The notes: generated by a model from the sequence alone, not told the origin. 8,061 nt of DNA from Alphaproteobacteria bacterium (GCA_020851915.1 JADZBT010000113.1:1-8061), one strand, 5' to 3'; shown: positions 1-7,126, counted from the first letter of the stretch. Program-made: numbers and translations.

Positions 1-182
1 AACCAATCATCGGAAGGGCTTCCATACATTACGTCATTCCCCTGATTCCCGTAGGCATGGCTGCCGCTTATGTGGGCGTAGATAGTATCGTTTCCTAAAC
101 CGCCATATGTTACGCTAAGACGCGGAACATACATCACATCATCATTTTCTGTTCCAGCAAGGTTTTCGCGTAAAACTGGCAT
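1..182 (-). CDS. RTX (hemolysin-type calcium-binding) repeat protein, N-terminal fragment
   Basis: The gene runs off the left edge, so only the first 60 codons are seen. It starts at an ATG at 182 with a purine-rich AGGGAG (187-192) four bases upstream. The peptide has three glycine/aspartate-rich stretches of the RTX nonapeptide type: GTENDDVMY (residues 10-18), GGLGNDTIY (27-35) and GNQGNDVMYG (45-54). In RTX proteins such repeats form calcium-binding parallel beta-rolls, usually in proteins exported by a type I secretion system with an uncleaved C-terminal signal. No N-terminal signal peptide is visible, which fits that class. The repeats begin almost at the N-terminus, so this may be a small repeat-only protein, the start of a longer one, or a remnant. 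It lies 24 bases after the sucB stop. Its GC content is about 47 % (85 of the first 180 bases), well below the suc genes, hinting at a different origin. The family call is fairly sure; substrate and function are unknown. Confidence 0.65.
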   Translation of the reverse strand, partial: MPVLRENLAGTENDDVMYVPRLSVTYGGLGNDTIYAHISGSHAYGNQGNDVMYGSPSDDW

Positions 183-206
183 AATACTCCCTAAGTCGAT
201 GACTAA

Positions 207-1415
207 TTACACCTCCAGCAACAACCGCTGCGGGTCTTCGACGTATTGCTTCACGGTCTTGAGGAAGGTGACCGATTCGCGGCCGTCGATGATGCGGTGA
301 TCGTAGGAGAGCGCGATGTACATCATCGGGCGGATGACGATCTGGTCGTTCACTACCACCGGGCGCTTGACGATGTTATGCAGGCCCAGAATGCCCGACT
401 GCGGCGGGTTGATGATGGGGGTCGCAAGCAGCGAGCCGTAGACGCCGCCGTTGGAGATGGTGAAGGTTCCGCCGGAGAGTTCGTCCATCGAGAGCGCGCC
501 GTCGCGGGCCTTCTTGGCGAGGCGGTTGATCTCGGACTCGACCCCGGCGAAGCCAAGGCGATCCGCGTCGCGCACCACGGGAACCACGAGGCCGCTTTCC
601 GTGCCGACGGCCACGCCGATGTCGTAGTAGTTCTTGTAGACGATGTCCGTGCCGTCGATCTGTGCGTTGACCTCGGGGATCTGCTTGAGTGCCGCGACCG
701 CTGCCTTCACGAAGAAGGACATGAACCCCAGACGCACGCCGTATTTCTCCTCGAAGGCTTCTTTGGTGCTGTTACGCAGCGCCATCGCCGCCGACATATC
801 CACCTCGTTGAAGGTGGTGAGGATCGCGGCGGTGTTCTGCGACTCCTTGAGGCGCTTGGCGATGACCTGGCGCAGCTTCGACATGCGGACGCGCTCCTCG
901 CGCGGGCCAGCGGCAACAGGAGCCGCTGCGGCGGCTGCGCCGCCCTTTTCCACGAAGCTGATGACGTCGCCCTTGGTGAGGCGGCCATCCTTGCCGGTTC
1001 CCGATACCTGCGCGGGATTCACGCCGGTTTCGGCCAGCATCTTGCGTACCGCCGGGCCGCTGTTCGCTGCCGTGGCGACCATGCCGCCCGCAGCGGCCTG
1101 CTGCACGACGGGAGCTGCGGCCGGAGCCGCCACTGCCGCGACCGGAGCGGCCACAGGGGCGGATTTTGCACCCGCCGCGCCTTCTTTTATCTTGCCCAGC
1201 ACTGCGCCGACGGCGACCGTTGCACCCGCTTTCGCCACGATCTCTTCGAGCATGCCAGCCGCAGTAGCGTTCACTTCGAGCGTTACTTTATCGGTTTCGA
1301 GCTCCAGAAGGGGCTCATCCAGCGCCACCGCGTCCCCCGGGTTCTTGAACCACTTGGCGACAATGGCCTCCGATACCGATTCGCCCAGCGCGGGCACTAC
1401 GATGTTGGTCGTCAT
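207..1415 (-). CDS. sucB: Dihydrolipoyllysine succinyltransferase, E2 of 2-oxoglutarate dehydrogenase
   Basis: This 402-residue protein is the core acyltransferase of the 2-oxoglutarate dehydrogenase complex in the cytoplasm. It passes the succinyl group from E1 via a lipoyl arm to coenzyme A. An N-terminal lipoyl domain (about 2-77) carries the lipoylation lysine K43 in ETDKV. An Ala/Pro-rich flexible linker (about 78-118) follows. The peripheral subunit-binding domain lies at about 119-155 (SGPAVRKMLAE, then GKDGRLTKGDV). The catalytic domain from about 172 to the end contains TFTISNGGVYGS (317-328) and the active-site motif YDHRIIDG (371-378) with H373 and D377. Length and order match family norms. 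The ATG at 1415 is preferred because it gives the standard N-terminus MTTNIVVPALGES and has AAGGAG nine bases upstream. A TTG at 1451 would add 12 residues and overlap sucA. The gene begins 28 bases after the sucA stop, so co-transcription is likely. No convincing terminator is visible after it. Confidence 0.97.
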   Translation of the reverse strand: MTTNIVVPALGESVSEAIVAKWFKNPGDAVALDEPLLELETDKVTLEVNATAAGMLEEIVAKAGATVAVGAVLGKIKEGAAGAKSAPVAAPVAAVAAPAAAPVVQQAAAGGMVATAANSGPAVRKMLAETGVNPAQVSGTGKDGRLTKGDVISFVEKGGAAAAAAPVAAGPREERVRMSKLRQVIAKRLKESQNTAAILTTFNEVDMSAAMALRNSTKEAFEEKYGVRLGFMSFFVKAAVAALKQIPEVNAQIDGTDIVYKNYYDIGVAVGTESGLVVPVVRDADRLGFAGVESEINRLAKKARDGALSMDELSGGTFTISNGGVYGSLLATPIINPPQSGILGLHNIVKRPVVVNDQIVIRPMMYIALSYDHRIIDGRESVTFLKTVKQYVEDPQRLLLEV

Positions 1416-1424
1416 GGGTGTAGT

Positions 1425-1430
1425 CTCCTT
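1425..1430 (-). promoter_or_regulatory. Ribosome binding site deciding the sucB start
   Basis: AAGGAG on the minus strand, nine bases before the ATG at 1415. It lies in the 28-base gap between sucA and sucB and favours the 402-residue form over the longer TTG-initiated reading. Confidence 0.75.
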
Positions 1431-1443
1431 TTTCAGAATCTTG

Positions 1444-4365
1444 TTAGACAACCTTCTTCAGGCTGCCCTGTTTCGATGATGCGAGCGCGGCGTCGATGAC
1501 CTCTTTCTGCTGGCGCTGGTGCAGCACCATGTAGCCGCTGGCCGGCGCCGACGCAGCCGCGCGGCCGACATAGATCAGGCGGCGCTGCTCGATGCCTTTG
1601 CTCTCCATCGATTCCTCGATGAGCGGGGCGATGAAGCTCCACGGGCCGTCGTTCTTGGTCTCTTCCTGACACCAGACGAATTCGGCGTTGGGATAACGCG
1701 CCAGCTCCTGCTCGATCTCGGCAGCCGGGTAGGGATAGAGCTGCTCGACGCGCACGAGGGCGATGTCGGAGATCTTTTTCTCACGGCGCGCTTCGAGCAG
1801 GTCGTAATAGATCTTGCCCCAGCTGAACACCACGCGGCGCACCTTCTTGGTTGCCACCAGCTCGTCGGTCTCCGGGATGACGCGCTGGAAGTTCGTGCCC
1901 TTCTCGAAATCCTTGAGGCTCGATACGGCCAGCTTATGGCGCAGCAGCGACTTCGGCGTGAACACGATAAGGGGTTTACGGAAATCGCGGTGCAGCTGAC
2001 GGCGCAGCACGTGGAAGAAATTGGCCGGAGTGGTACAATTCACCACCTGCATATTGTCTTCCGCGCAGAGGCTCAAGTAACGCTCCGGGCGCGCCGAGCT
2101 GTGCTCGGGGCCCTGGCCCTCATGGCCGTGCGGCAGCAGCAGGGTGACGCCGCTCATACGCAGCCATTTGCTCTCGCCCGAGGAGATGAACTGGTCGAGT
2201 ATCACCTGCGCGCCGTTGGCGAAATCGCCGAACTGCGCTTCCCACATCACGAGCGCGTTGGGATTCGCGAGGCTGTAGCCGTACTCGAAACCCATCACCG
2301 CGAATTCCGAGAGGTTACTGTTGATGACCTCGAAATACGCCTGATCGTCGGCGATGTGATTGAGCGAGCGATAGCGTTGCTCGGTGGTCTGATCGACCAG
2401 CTCCGAGTGACGGTGCGAGAACGTGCCACGGATGCAATCCTGACCGGACAGGCGCACATGGTAGCCCTCTTTCAGCAGCGTGCCGAAGGCGAGCGCCTCG
2501 CCCATGCCCCAGTCGATACCTTCGCCGGATTCTATCATGTTGCGACGCTGCTCCAGCAGGCGCACCAGCTTGGGGTTCACGTCGAAATCCTTCGGCAGAC
2601 GGGCGATGGCCTGTCCTACCTCCTCAAGCGCCGCGCGCGCGACGCCGGTATTGCCGGCCTCGTGCTCGCCCTTGGGCTTCTTGAAGCCCGACCACTGGCC
2701 TTCCAGCCAGTCGGCGGTGTTGGAGGAATAATTCTTCGACGCCGCATACTGCTCCTCGAAGAATTTCTTGAAGCTCGCATAAAGCTCGTCGACATGCGCC
2801 TGCGTCACCGTGCCCTCAGCCACCAGCTTCTCGCCGTAGATGATCGCCGGAAGCTTGTGCTCCTTGATGGCCTTGTACATGAGCGGCTGCGTGAACATCG
2901 GCTCGTCGCTCTCGTTATGGCCGTATTTGCGGTAACAGAACACGTCCACCACCACGTCACGCTTGAAGAGCTGACGGAACTGCGCCGCCAGCTTGCACAC
3001 ATAGACCACCGCCTCCGGGTCGTCGCCGTTGACGTGGAAGATGGGCGCCTGCACGCCCTTCGCCACGTCGGACGGATAGGGCGTCGAGCGCGAATCCTTG
3101 GGCGCCGTGGTGAAGCCGATCTGGTTGTTCACGATGATATGGATGGAGCCGCCGGTCTTGTAGCCGTTGAGCTCGACGAGCGCCAGCGTTTCCGCCACGA
3201 GGCCCTGTCCTGCGAAGGCCGCGTCGCCATGCAGCAGCACGCCCATGGTGCTCGCGCGCTCCTTGGTGTCGTTCTTGAGGCGCTGCTTGGCGCGCACTTT
3301 GCCCGCCACCACCGGATTCACCGCTTCGAGATGCGACGGGTTCGCGGTGAGCGACAGGTGTACCTCTCTGCCGTTCGCGAATGTGCGGTCGGTCGATACG
3401 CCCAGATGGTACTTCACGTCACCCGACGCGCCCAGCCATTCGGGGTGATCCATATTTCCGTGGAACACCGAGAGCAATTCCACATAGGGCTTGCCCATCA
3501 CGGTGGTGAGCACGTTCATGCGCCCGCGATGCGGCATGCCGATGACGATCTCCTTCACGCCCAGCCGCGCGGCCTCCATGATGACCATCTCCAGGCCGGG
3601 AACCATGCTGTCGCCGCCCTGCACCGAGAAACGCTTGGTCGCGGAGAACTTCAGTTGCAGGAACTGCTCGAACGCCTCCACCTCGACGAGATCCTTGAGG
3701 ATCTCTTTTTTCTCTTCGGCGTTGAACTCGAACTGGCCGTGCTTGCCCTCGATCTCTTTCTGGAGCCAGGATTTCTGCGCCGGATCCTGCAGGTGCATGA
3801 ACTCCACGCCGATGGTGCGGCAGTAGGTCTGACGCAGGATACGCACGATCTCGCGTAAGGGAGCGACCTCCATCCCCAACACGCCGTTGAGGAAGATCGG
3901 CCGGTCGTAATCCGCACTGGTGAAACCGTAGGAGGCGGGATCCAGTTCCTCGTGGATGGGGCGCTCATCCGGCGCGCCGAGGCGCAGCGGGTCGAGATTC
4001 GCCGCCAGATGCCCGCGCACGCGGTAGGCGCGCACCAGCATCAGGGCGCGCACGCTGTAGCGCGCTTCCTCTTTCAGCGCGTCCTCGCTGAATCCGCCAC
4101 CGGAGGCGGGTTTTTTCGCTTTCGCGGCGGCCTTATCCTCCGCCGATATGCGGCCGATCACGCCGCTTGCGCGCGGGGCCCACGAGGCGCCCTGCACCTG
4201 CGCGAACGCGGTCGCGTAATCATCGCCCAGCTCCGCGAACAGCGTGCGCCAGCTCGCATCCACCGAGTTGGGATCGTTCAGGTAACGGGCATACGCCTCG
4301 TCTGCAAATACGCCATTGCCCGCGAACAGGCCGGAGGTGACATCGAATTCGGAGTGGTTTGACAT
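1444..4365 (-). CDS. sucA: 2-oxoglutarate dehydrogenase E1 component
   Basis: This 973-residue thiamine diphosphate enzyme decarboxylates 2-oxoglutarate and succinylates the lipoyl group on SucB. The N-terminal tail that docks on E2 is seen at about 12-46 (FAGNGVFADEAY, then DPNSVDASWRTLF). A lysine/alanine-rich linker follows (about 72-92). The N-terminal catalytic half has GMPHRGRMNVL (276-286, with the conserved His), GDVKYHLG (315-322), TANPSHLEAVNPVV (340-353), and the ThDP/Mg region GDAAFAGQG (380-388) to NNQIGFTT (413-420). CYRKYGHNESDEP follows at about 477-489. The transketolase-like pyrimidine-binding half, from about 615, contains FEYGYSL and HGHEGQGPEHSSARPERY near 745-762. The length is normal for a bacterial E1o. 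The ATG at 4365 is the first possible start, since an in-frame TGA lies three codons upstream. No clear Shine-Dalgarno precedes it, which is odd beside its neighbours. It follows the receiver gene after 103 bases. Confidence 0.98.
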   Translation of the reverse strand: MSNHSEFDVTSGLFAGNGVFADEAYARYLNDPNSVDASWRTLFAELGDDYATAFAQVQGASWAPRASGVIGRISAEDKAAAKAKKPASGGGFSEDALKEEARYSVRALMLVRAYRVRGHLAANLDPLRLGAPDERPIHEELDPASYGFTSADYDRPIFLNGVLGMEVAPLREIVRILRQTYCRTIGVEFMHLQDPAQKSWLQKEIEGKHGQFEFNAEEKKEILKDLVEVEAFEQFLQLKFSATKRFSVQGGDSMVPGLEMVIMEAARLGVKEIVIGMPHRGRMNVLTTVMGKPYVELLSVFHGNMDHPEWLGASGDVKYHLGVSTDRTFANGREVHLSLTANPSHLEAVNPVVAGKVRAKQRLKNDTKERASTMGVLLHGDAAFAGQGLVAETLALVELNGYKTGGSIHIIVNNQIGFTTAPKDSRSTPYPSDVAKGVQAPIFHVNGDDPEAVVYVCKLAAQFRQLFKRDVVVDVFCYRKYGHNESDEPMFTQPLMYKAIKEHKLPAIIYGEKLVAEGTVTQAHVDELYASFKKFFEEQYAASKNYSSNTADWLEGQWSGFKKPKGEHEAGNTGVARAALEEVGQAIARLPKDFDVNPKLVRLLEQRRNMIESGEGIDWGMGEALAFGTLLKEGYHVRLSGQDCIRGTFSHRHSELVDQTTEQRYRSLNHIADDQAYFEVINSNLSEFAVMGFEYGYSLANPNALVMWEAQFGDFANGAQVILDQFISSGESKWLRMSGVTLLLPHGHEGQGPEHSSARPERYLSLCAEDNMQVVNCTTPANFFHVLRRQLHRDFRKPLIVFTPKSLLRHKLAVSSLKDFEKGTNFQRVIPETDELVATKKVRRVVFSWGKIYYDLLEARREKKISDIALVRVEQLYPYPAAEIEQELARYPNAEFVWCQEETKNDGPWSFIAPLIEESMESKGIEQRRLIYVGRAAASAPASGYMVLHQRQQKEVIDAALASSKQGSLKKVV

Positions 4366-4468
4366 GGTGTTTCAATGCTGCGATTGACTAGGGTTACACA
4401 CAAAATTTACAATTACAGTTTTCTGGCAAGAGCGGCTCTCTCGCATATCGAGCCCGACAATCGACCGC
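4366..4468 (-). promoter_or_regulatory. Intergenic gap before sucA with possible internal promoter
   Basis: This is the only gap over 30 bases inside the suc cluster. Read on the minus strand, it holds a small inverted repeat (AGAGC-C-GCTCT), then TTGCCA, then an AT-rich core including TGTAAT and TAAATTTTG. TGTAAT matches a -10 box at five of six positions but has no good -35 at standard spacing. TTGCCA resembles a -35 but has only a poor -10 at 17 bases. The final bases before the sucA ATG lack an AGGAG-like sequence. I infer a separate promoter or processing site for sucAB; the sequence does not prove it. Confidence 0.3.
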
Positions 4469-4864
4469 TCAGACCTCTCTATTCGCGCCGGAAATCGCCG
4501 CAGCCACTGTGCCCAGCAATTCATCAATATGCACAGGCTTGGTAAGCACCCCGACAAGTCCGGGCAATGTCCGGGCCTCCAGAAGTTTTCGCGCCGTATC
4601 CACATGCCCCCCCACTGAATCGTCGGCGGAGAGTAACACGGAGTTCAGCCCCACCTTGCTCAGTGACTGGATGACGGCTTTGAATTCTCCGTTCAGCCCA
4701 TCAACTATGGCGAGATCAACATCCTTCAGCGCGCCTTCGCGCTTGAACCTGTCCGCCATCTCTGGGCCGTCCGCCGCAATAACGGAATGCCCGCCGATGC
4801 CCAAGACTTTTGTGAGCAATTCCCGCACCTCAAGCTCGTCATCCACTATCAGTATCTTCGCCAC
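4469..4864 (-). CDS. Stand-alone response regulator receiver domain protein
   Basis: This 131-residue protein is a single CheY-like receiver with no output domain. Receivers accept phosphate from a histidine kinase on an aspartate. The acidic pair is D8-D9 (ILIVDDE), the likely phospho-acceptor is D55 (LAIVDGL), the switch Ser/Thr position is S79 (LLSADD), and the conserved lysine is K109 (LTKP). Two common features are absent: the Met/Leu-Pro after the phospho-aspartate (here DGLNGEF), and the aromatic residue three before the lysine (here V106). The stretch from S79 to K109 is about eight residues longer than in CheY and resembles receivers attached to EAL domains (VieA-type); this comparison is from memory. 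The start is a GTG at 4864, supported by GGAGAGGG six bases upstream. It begins 18 bases after sucD ends, so it is probably in the suc transcript. GC is about 59 % by my count, slightly below the neighbours. No kinase is visible. The function in the operon is unknown. Confidence 0.85.
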   Translation of the reverse strand: MAKILIVDDELEVRELLTKVLGIGGHSVIAADGPEMADRFKREGALKDVDLAIVDGLNGEFKAVIQSLSKVGLNSVLLSADDSVGGHVDTARKLLEARTLPGLVGVLTKPVHIDELLGTVAAAISGANREV

Positions 4865-4870
4865 GAGACA

Positions 4871-4878
4871 CCCTCTCC
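4871..4878 (-). promoter_or_regulatory. Ribosome binding site for the receiver gene
   Basis: GGAGAGGG on the minus strand, six bases before the GTG at 4864. It supports the non-ATG start, which also gives the typical receiver N-terminus MAKILIVDDE. Confidence 0.65.
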
Positions 4879-4882
4879 GGTA

Positions 4883-5761
4883 TTACGCCGTCTTCAACAC
4901 TTTTGTCATGGTCGCGCCGATGCGGGCGGGGGAATCCGCTACGACGATGCCGGCGCTTTTCATGGCTTCGATCTTGCTCTCCGCGCCGCCGGAGCCGCCG
5001 GAGATGATCGCGCCCGCATGGCCCATGCGCTTGCCCGGGGGGGCCGTGCGCCCGGCGATGAAGCCGACCATCGGTTTTTTCTTCTTATGCGACTTGAGGA
5101 ATTCCGCAGCCTCTTCCTCCGCCGATCCGCCGATCTCGCCGATCATCACGATGGCCTGCGTTTCGTCGTCGGCGAGGAACAGTTTCAGGCAGTCGATGAA
5201 ATTCGTGCCGTTGACGGGGTCGCCGCCGATGCCGATGCAGGAGGACTGCCCCAGACCCTGTGCGGTGGTCTGGCCGACCGCCTCGTAGGTGAGTGTGCCG
5301 GAGCGCGACACGATGCCGATGGCGCCTTTTTTATGGATGTGCCCCGGCATGATGCCGATCTTGCACTCGCCCGGCGTGATGACGCCCGGGCAGTTCGGCC
5401 CGATGAGCCGCGTCTTCGAGCCCGACAGCGCGCGCTTCACCTTCACCATGTCGAGCACCGGGATGCCCTCGGTGATGCAGATGGCAAGCTCTACGCCTGC
5501 GTCGATCGCTTCCAGGATCGCATCCGCCGCAAAGGCGGGCGGGACGTAAATCACGGACGCATTTGCGCCGGTCTTCTTCACGGCTTCATCCACGGTATCG
5601 AATACCGGGAGGCCCAGATGCGAGCTGCCGCCCTTGCCGGGGGTCACGCCGCCGACCATTTTCGTGCCGTAGGCGATCGCCTGCTCGGAATGATAGGTCC
5701 CCTCGCGGCCCGTGAAGCCCTGGCAGATGACCTTGGTGTTTTTGTTTACGAGTACGGACAT
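4883..5761 (-). CDS. sucD: Succinyl-CoA synthetase alpha subunit (ADP-forming type)
   Basis: This 292-residue subunit binds coenzyme A and carries the histidine phosphorylated during conversion of succinyl-CoA to succinate. The CoA-binding Rossmann part shows GFTGREGTYHSEQAI (15-29) and a conserved NASVIYVPP segment (67-75). GPNCPGVITP (121-130) and SRSGTLTYE (152-160) follow. The ligase part contains GEIGGSAEEEAAEF (208-221), and the active-site histidine is H248 in GHAGAIISGG. Length is standard. The ATG at 5761 shares its A with the sucC stop (TAATG), and GGAAGG lies seven bases upstream inside sucC, so translational coupling is likely and would balance the two subunits. A run of seven cytosines (plus strand 5037-5043) encodes part of TAPPGK and is in frame. 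Nucleotide preference (ATP or GTP) is set mainly by the beta subunit and is not certain from sequence alone. Confidence 0.97.
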   Translation of the reverse strand: MSVLVNKNTKVICQGFTGREGTYHSEQAIAYGTKMVGGVTPGKGGSSHLGLPVFDTVDEAVKKTGANASVIYVPPAFAADAILEAIDAGVELAICITEGIPVLDMVKVKRALSGSKTRLIGPNCPGVITPGECKIGIMPGHIHKKGAIGIVSRSGTLTYEAVGQTTAQGLGQSSCIGIGGDPVNGTNFIDCLKLFLADDETQAIVMIGEIGGSAEEEAAEFLKSHKKKKPMVGFIAGRTAPPGKRMGHAGAIISGGSGGAESKIEAMKSAGIVVADSPARIGATMTKVLKTA

Positions 5762-6933
5762 TATGCAGCCTTCCGTTTAACAGAATTCACAATTTTCTCG
5801 GCGGCGTCGTCGAGGTTGTCGGCGGCCTTGATGGGCAGGCCGGACTTGGCGAGTATCTGCTTGCCGAGATCGACGTTGGTTCCTTCCAGACGCACCACCA
5901 GCGGCACGTCGAGGCTCACCTCGCGTGCGGCCGCGACGATGCCTTCCGCGATCACGTCGCAACGCATGATGCCGCCGAAGATGTTCACCAGAATGCCCTC
6001 GACGTTGGAATCCGACAGGATCAGCTTGAAGGCTTCCGTCACCTTCTCCTTATTCGCGCCGCCGCCGACATCGAGGAAGTTGGCGGGGCTGCCGCCATAG
6101 AGCTTGATGATGTCCATGGTGGCCATGGCAAGGCCTGCGCCGTTCACCATGCAGCCGATATTGCCGTCCATCTTGATGTAGCTGAGGTCGAACTTCTTGG
6201 CACGACGCTCCAGCGGATCCTCTTCGTCCTCGTCGCGCAGGTCGAGCACGCGCTTCTGGCGGTAGAGAGCGTTGTCGTCGAAGTTGAATTTCGCATCGAG
6301 CGTGATGATGGTATCCTGCTTGGTGATGACCAGCGGGTTGATCTCGAGCTGGCTCGCATCGGTGTCGATGAAGGCATTGTACAGCGACTGCACCATCTTG
6401 CCGAACGCATTGTGCAGCTCTTTCTTGATGCCCATACCGTAGGCGAGCTGGCGGATATTGAAGCCTTGCAGCCCCGCCGCCGGTTCGATGGTGGTGGTGA
6501 CGATCTTCTCCGGCGATTTATGTGCCACTTCCTCGATGTCCATGCCGCCCTCGGACGAACCCATGAACGCGATGCGGCTGGTCGCGCGATCGACCACGGC
6601 GCTCAAATAGAGTTCTTCAGCGATGTCGCTGCCTTCCTCGATGTAGACGCGCTTGACCTCTTTGCCCTCGGGGCCGGTCTGCGGGGTGACGAGCGTCATG
6701 CCGATCATGGCCTTGGCGTATTCGCGCACTTCGTCGAGGCTGCGCGCGAGCTTCACGCCGCCCGCCTTGCCGCGCCCGCCGGCGTGGATCTGGGCCTTCA
6801 CCACCCAGAGCTTGCCGCCCAGCGTCTTGGCCGCTTCTTCTGCTTCTTTTGCCGTGTAGGCCACATGGCCGCGCGGAACCGCAACGCCGTAATCGGCAAG
6901 CACCGCTTTCGCCTGGTATTCATGGATATGCAT
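5761..6933 (-). CDS. sucC: Succinyl-CoA synthetase beta subunit
   Basis: This 390-residue subunit binds nucleotide and Mg2+ and pairs with SucD for substrate-level phosphorylation in the TCA cycle. The N-terminal ATP-grasp region (about 2-205) begins with the family signature MHIHEYQAK, and has VVKAQIHAGGRGKAGGV (44-60, with K46) and the metal-binding segment LEINPL (196-201). D213 is a further likely metal ligand. The C-terminal ligase domain (about 260-382) contains NGAGLAMATMD (264-274), LDVGGGANKEKV (287-298), and NIFGGIMRCDVIAEGI (317-332). An acidic stretch (DEDEEDP, 234-240) joins the halves. Length matches bacterial SucC. The ATG at 6933 gives the canonical N-terminus and has an AGGA nine bases upstream. 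It is the first gene of the suc cluster, 193 bases after the HD-domain gene. In many alphaproteobacteria mdh precedes sucC; here it does not. Confidence 0.98.
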   Translation of the reverse strand: MHIHEYQAKAVLADYGVAVPRGHVAYTAKEAEEAAKTLGGKLWVVKAQIHAGGRGKAGGVKLARSLDEVREYAKAMIGMTLVTPQTGPEGKEVKRVYIEEGSDIAEELYLSAVVDRATSRIAFMGSSEGGMDIEEVAHKSPEKIVTTTIEPAAGLQGFNIRQLAYGMGIKKELHNAFGKMVQSLYNAFIDTDASQLEINPLVITKQDTIITLDAKFNFDDNALYRQKRVLDLRDEDEEDPLERRAKKFDLSYIKMDGNIGCMVNGAGLAMATMDIIKLYGGSPANFLDVGGGANKEKVTEAFKLILSDSNVEGILVNIFGGIMRCDVIAEGIVAAAREVSLDVPLVVRLEGTNVDLGKQILAKSGLPIKAADNLDDAAEKIVNSVKRKAA

Positions 6934-6939
6934 GGATCG

Positions 6940-6951
6940 CTATCCTATCCT
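6940..6951 (-). repeat. Duplicated Shine-Dalgarno-like element before sucC
   Basis: On the minus strand AGGATAGGATAG is a tandem copy of AGGAT. The nearer AGGA sits nine bases before the sucC ATG, a normal spacing; the farther one sits fourteen bases away. The nearer copy is the likely ribosome binding site. Confidence 0.5.
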
Positions 6952-7086
6952 GTTGTTATATAATAAAGAAATCCCGAGGGCGCGCCGCCATACGACGGGC
7001 GGCGGTAAAAACCCACGCTCTACATAGCATAGCAAAACCGCAATGCAAGAAAATCTGCCATGAAAACAAGGATTTTTAATGAGTCT
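6952..7086 (-). promoter_or_regulatory. sucC leader and presumed promoter region
   Basis: Non-coding stretch between the HD-gene terminator and sucC, where the main suc promoter is expected. AT-rich segments lie at both ends (around 7040-7086 and 6953-6972). A weak pair TTGCAT and TATGTA is spaced by 16 bases near 7017-7044. A TTATATAA palindrome (6956-6963) sits about 22 bases before the start codon and could be a -10, but only GC-rich sequence lies at its -35 position. Neither candidate is convincing. A GC hairpin lies between them. Confidence 0.35.
6983..7004. other. GC-rich inverted repeat in the sucC leader
   Basis: Seven perfectly paired bases (CGCCGCC and GGCGGCG) enclose an eight-base loop, 49 bases before the sucC ATG. 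It is not followed by a T-run on either strand, so it does not look like a classic terminator. If transcription starts upstream it would form a hairpin in the 5' leader, as a stability or attenuation element. It could also be a protein-binding site or chance in GC-rich DNA. Confidence 0.4.
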
Positions 7087-7115
7087 AAAACAAGCTGTTC
7101 CGCATGGGCGACAGC
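7087..7115 (-). terminator. Candidate intrinsic terminator after the HD-domain gene
   Basis: On the minus strand GCTGTCGC pairs with GCG and ACAGC across a CCAT loop, with a two-base GA bulge on the 3' arm. The tract TTGTTTT follows directly. It begins 11 bases after the HD gene stop. The stem is eight base pairs with a bulge, so strength is moderate. It would separate the HD gene from the suc operon. Confidence 0.45.
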
Positions 7116-7126
7116 GCGAGCAGAGG

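Noticed and set aside
183..206. Terminator between sucB and the RTX ORF
   Set aside because: The 24-base gap has no inverted repeat or T-run, only a ribosome site for the next ORF.
1416..1451. Upstream TTG start for sucB adding 12 residues
   Set aside because: It would overlap the sucA end, lacks a good ribosome site, and the ATG at 1415 has AAGGAG nine bases upstream and gives the canonical E2 N-terminus.
246..1499. Plus-strand open frames opposite sucB (also 643-1479)
   Set aside because: They mirror sucB codon structure; the second is alanine/serine/threonine-rich. No domain is recognisable.
1519..3858. Long plus-strand open frame of 779 codons opposite sucA
   Set aside because: It is antisense to a clear E1 gene, has an arginine/histidine/leucine-rich composition typical of high-GC antisense frames, and shows no recognised motif.
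4372..4605. Small minus-strand frame across the receiver end and the sucA leader
   Set aside because: It overlaps the receiver gene in another frame and shows no conserved features.
4787..6100. Plus-strand open frame of 437 codons opposite sucD, the 3' end of sucC and the receiver start
   Set aside because: Antisense shadow of well-supported genes, with no motif of its own.
6983..7004. Leader hairpin as a rho-independent terminator
   Set aside because: No T-tract follows the stem in either direction. The structure at 7087-7115 with TTGTTTT is a better terminator candidate.
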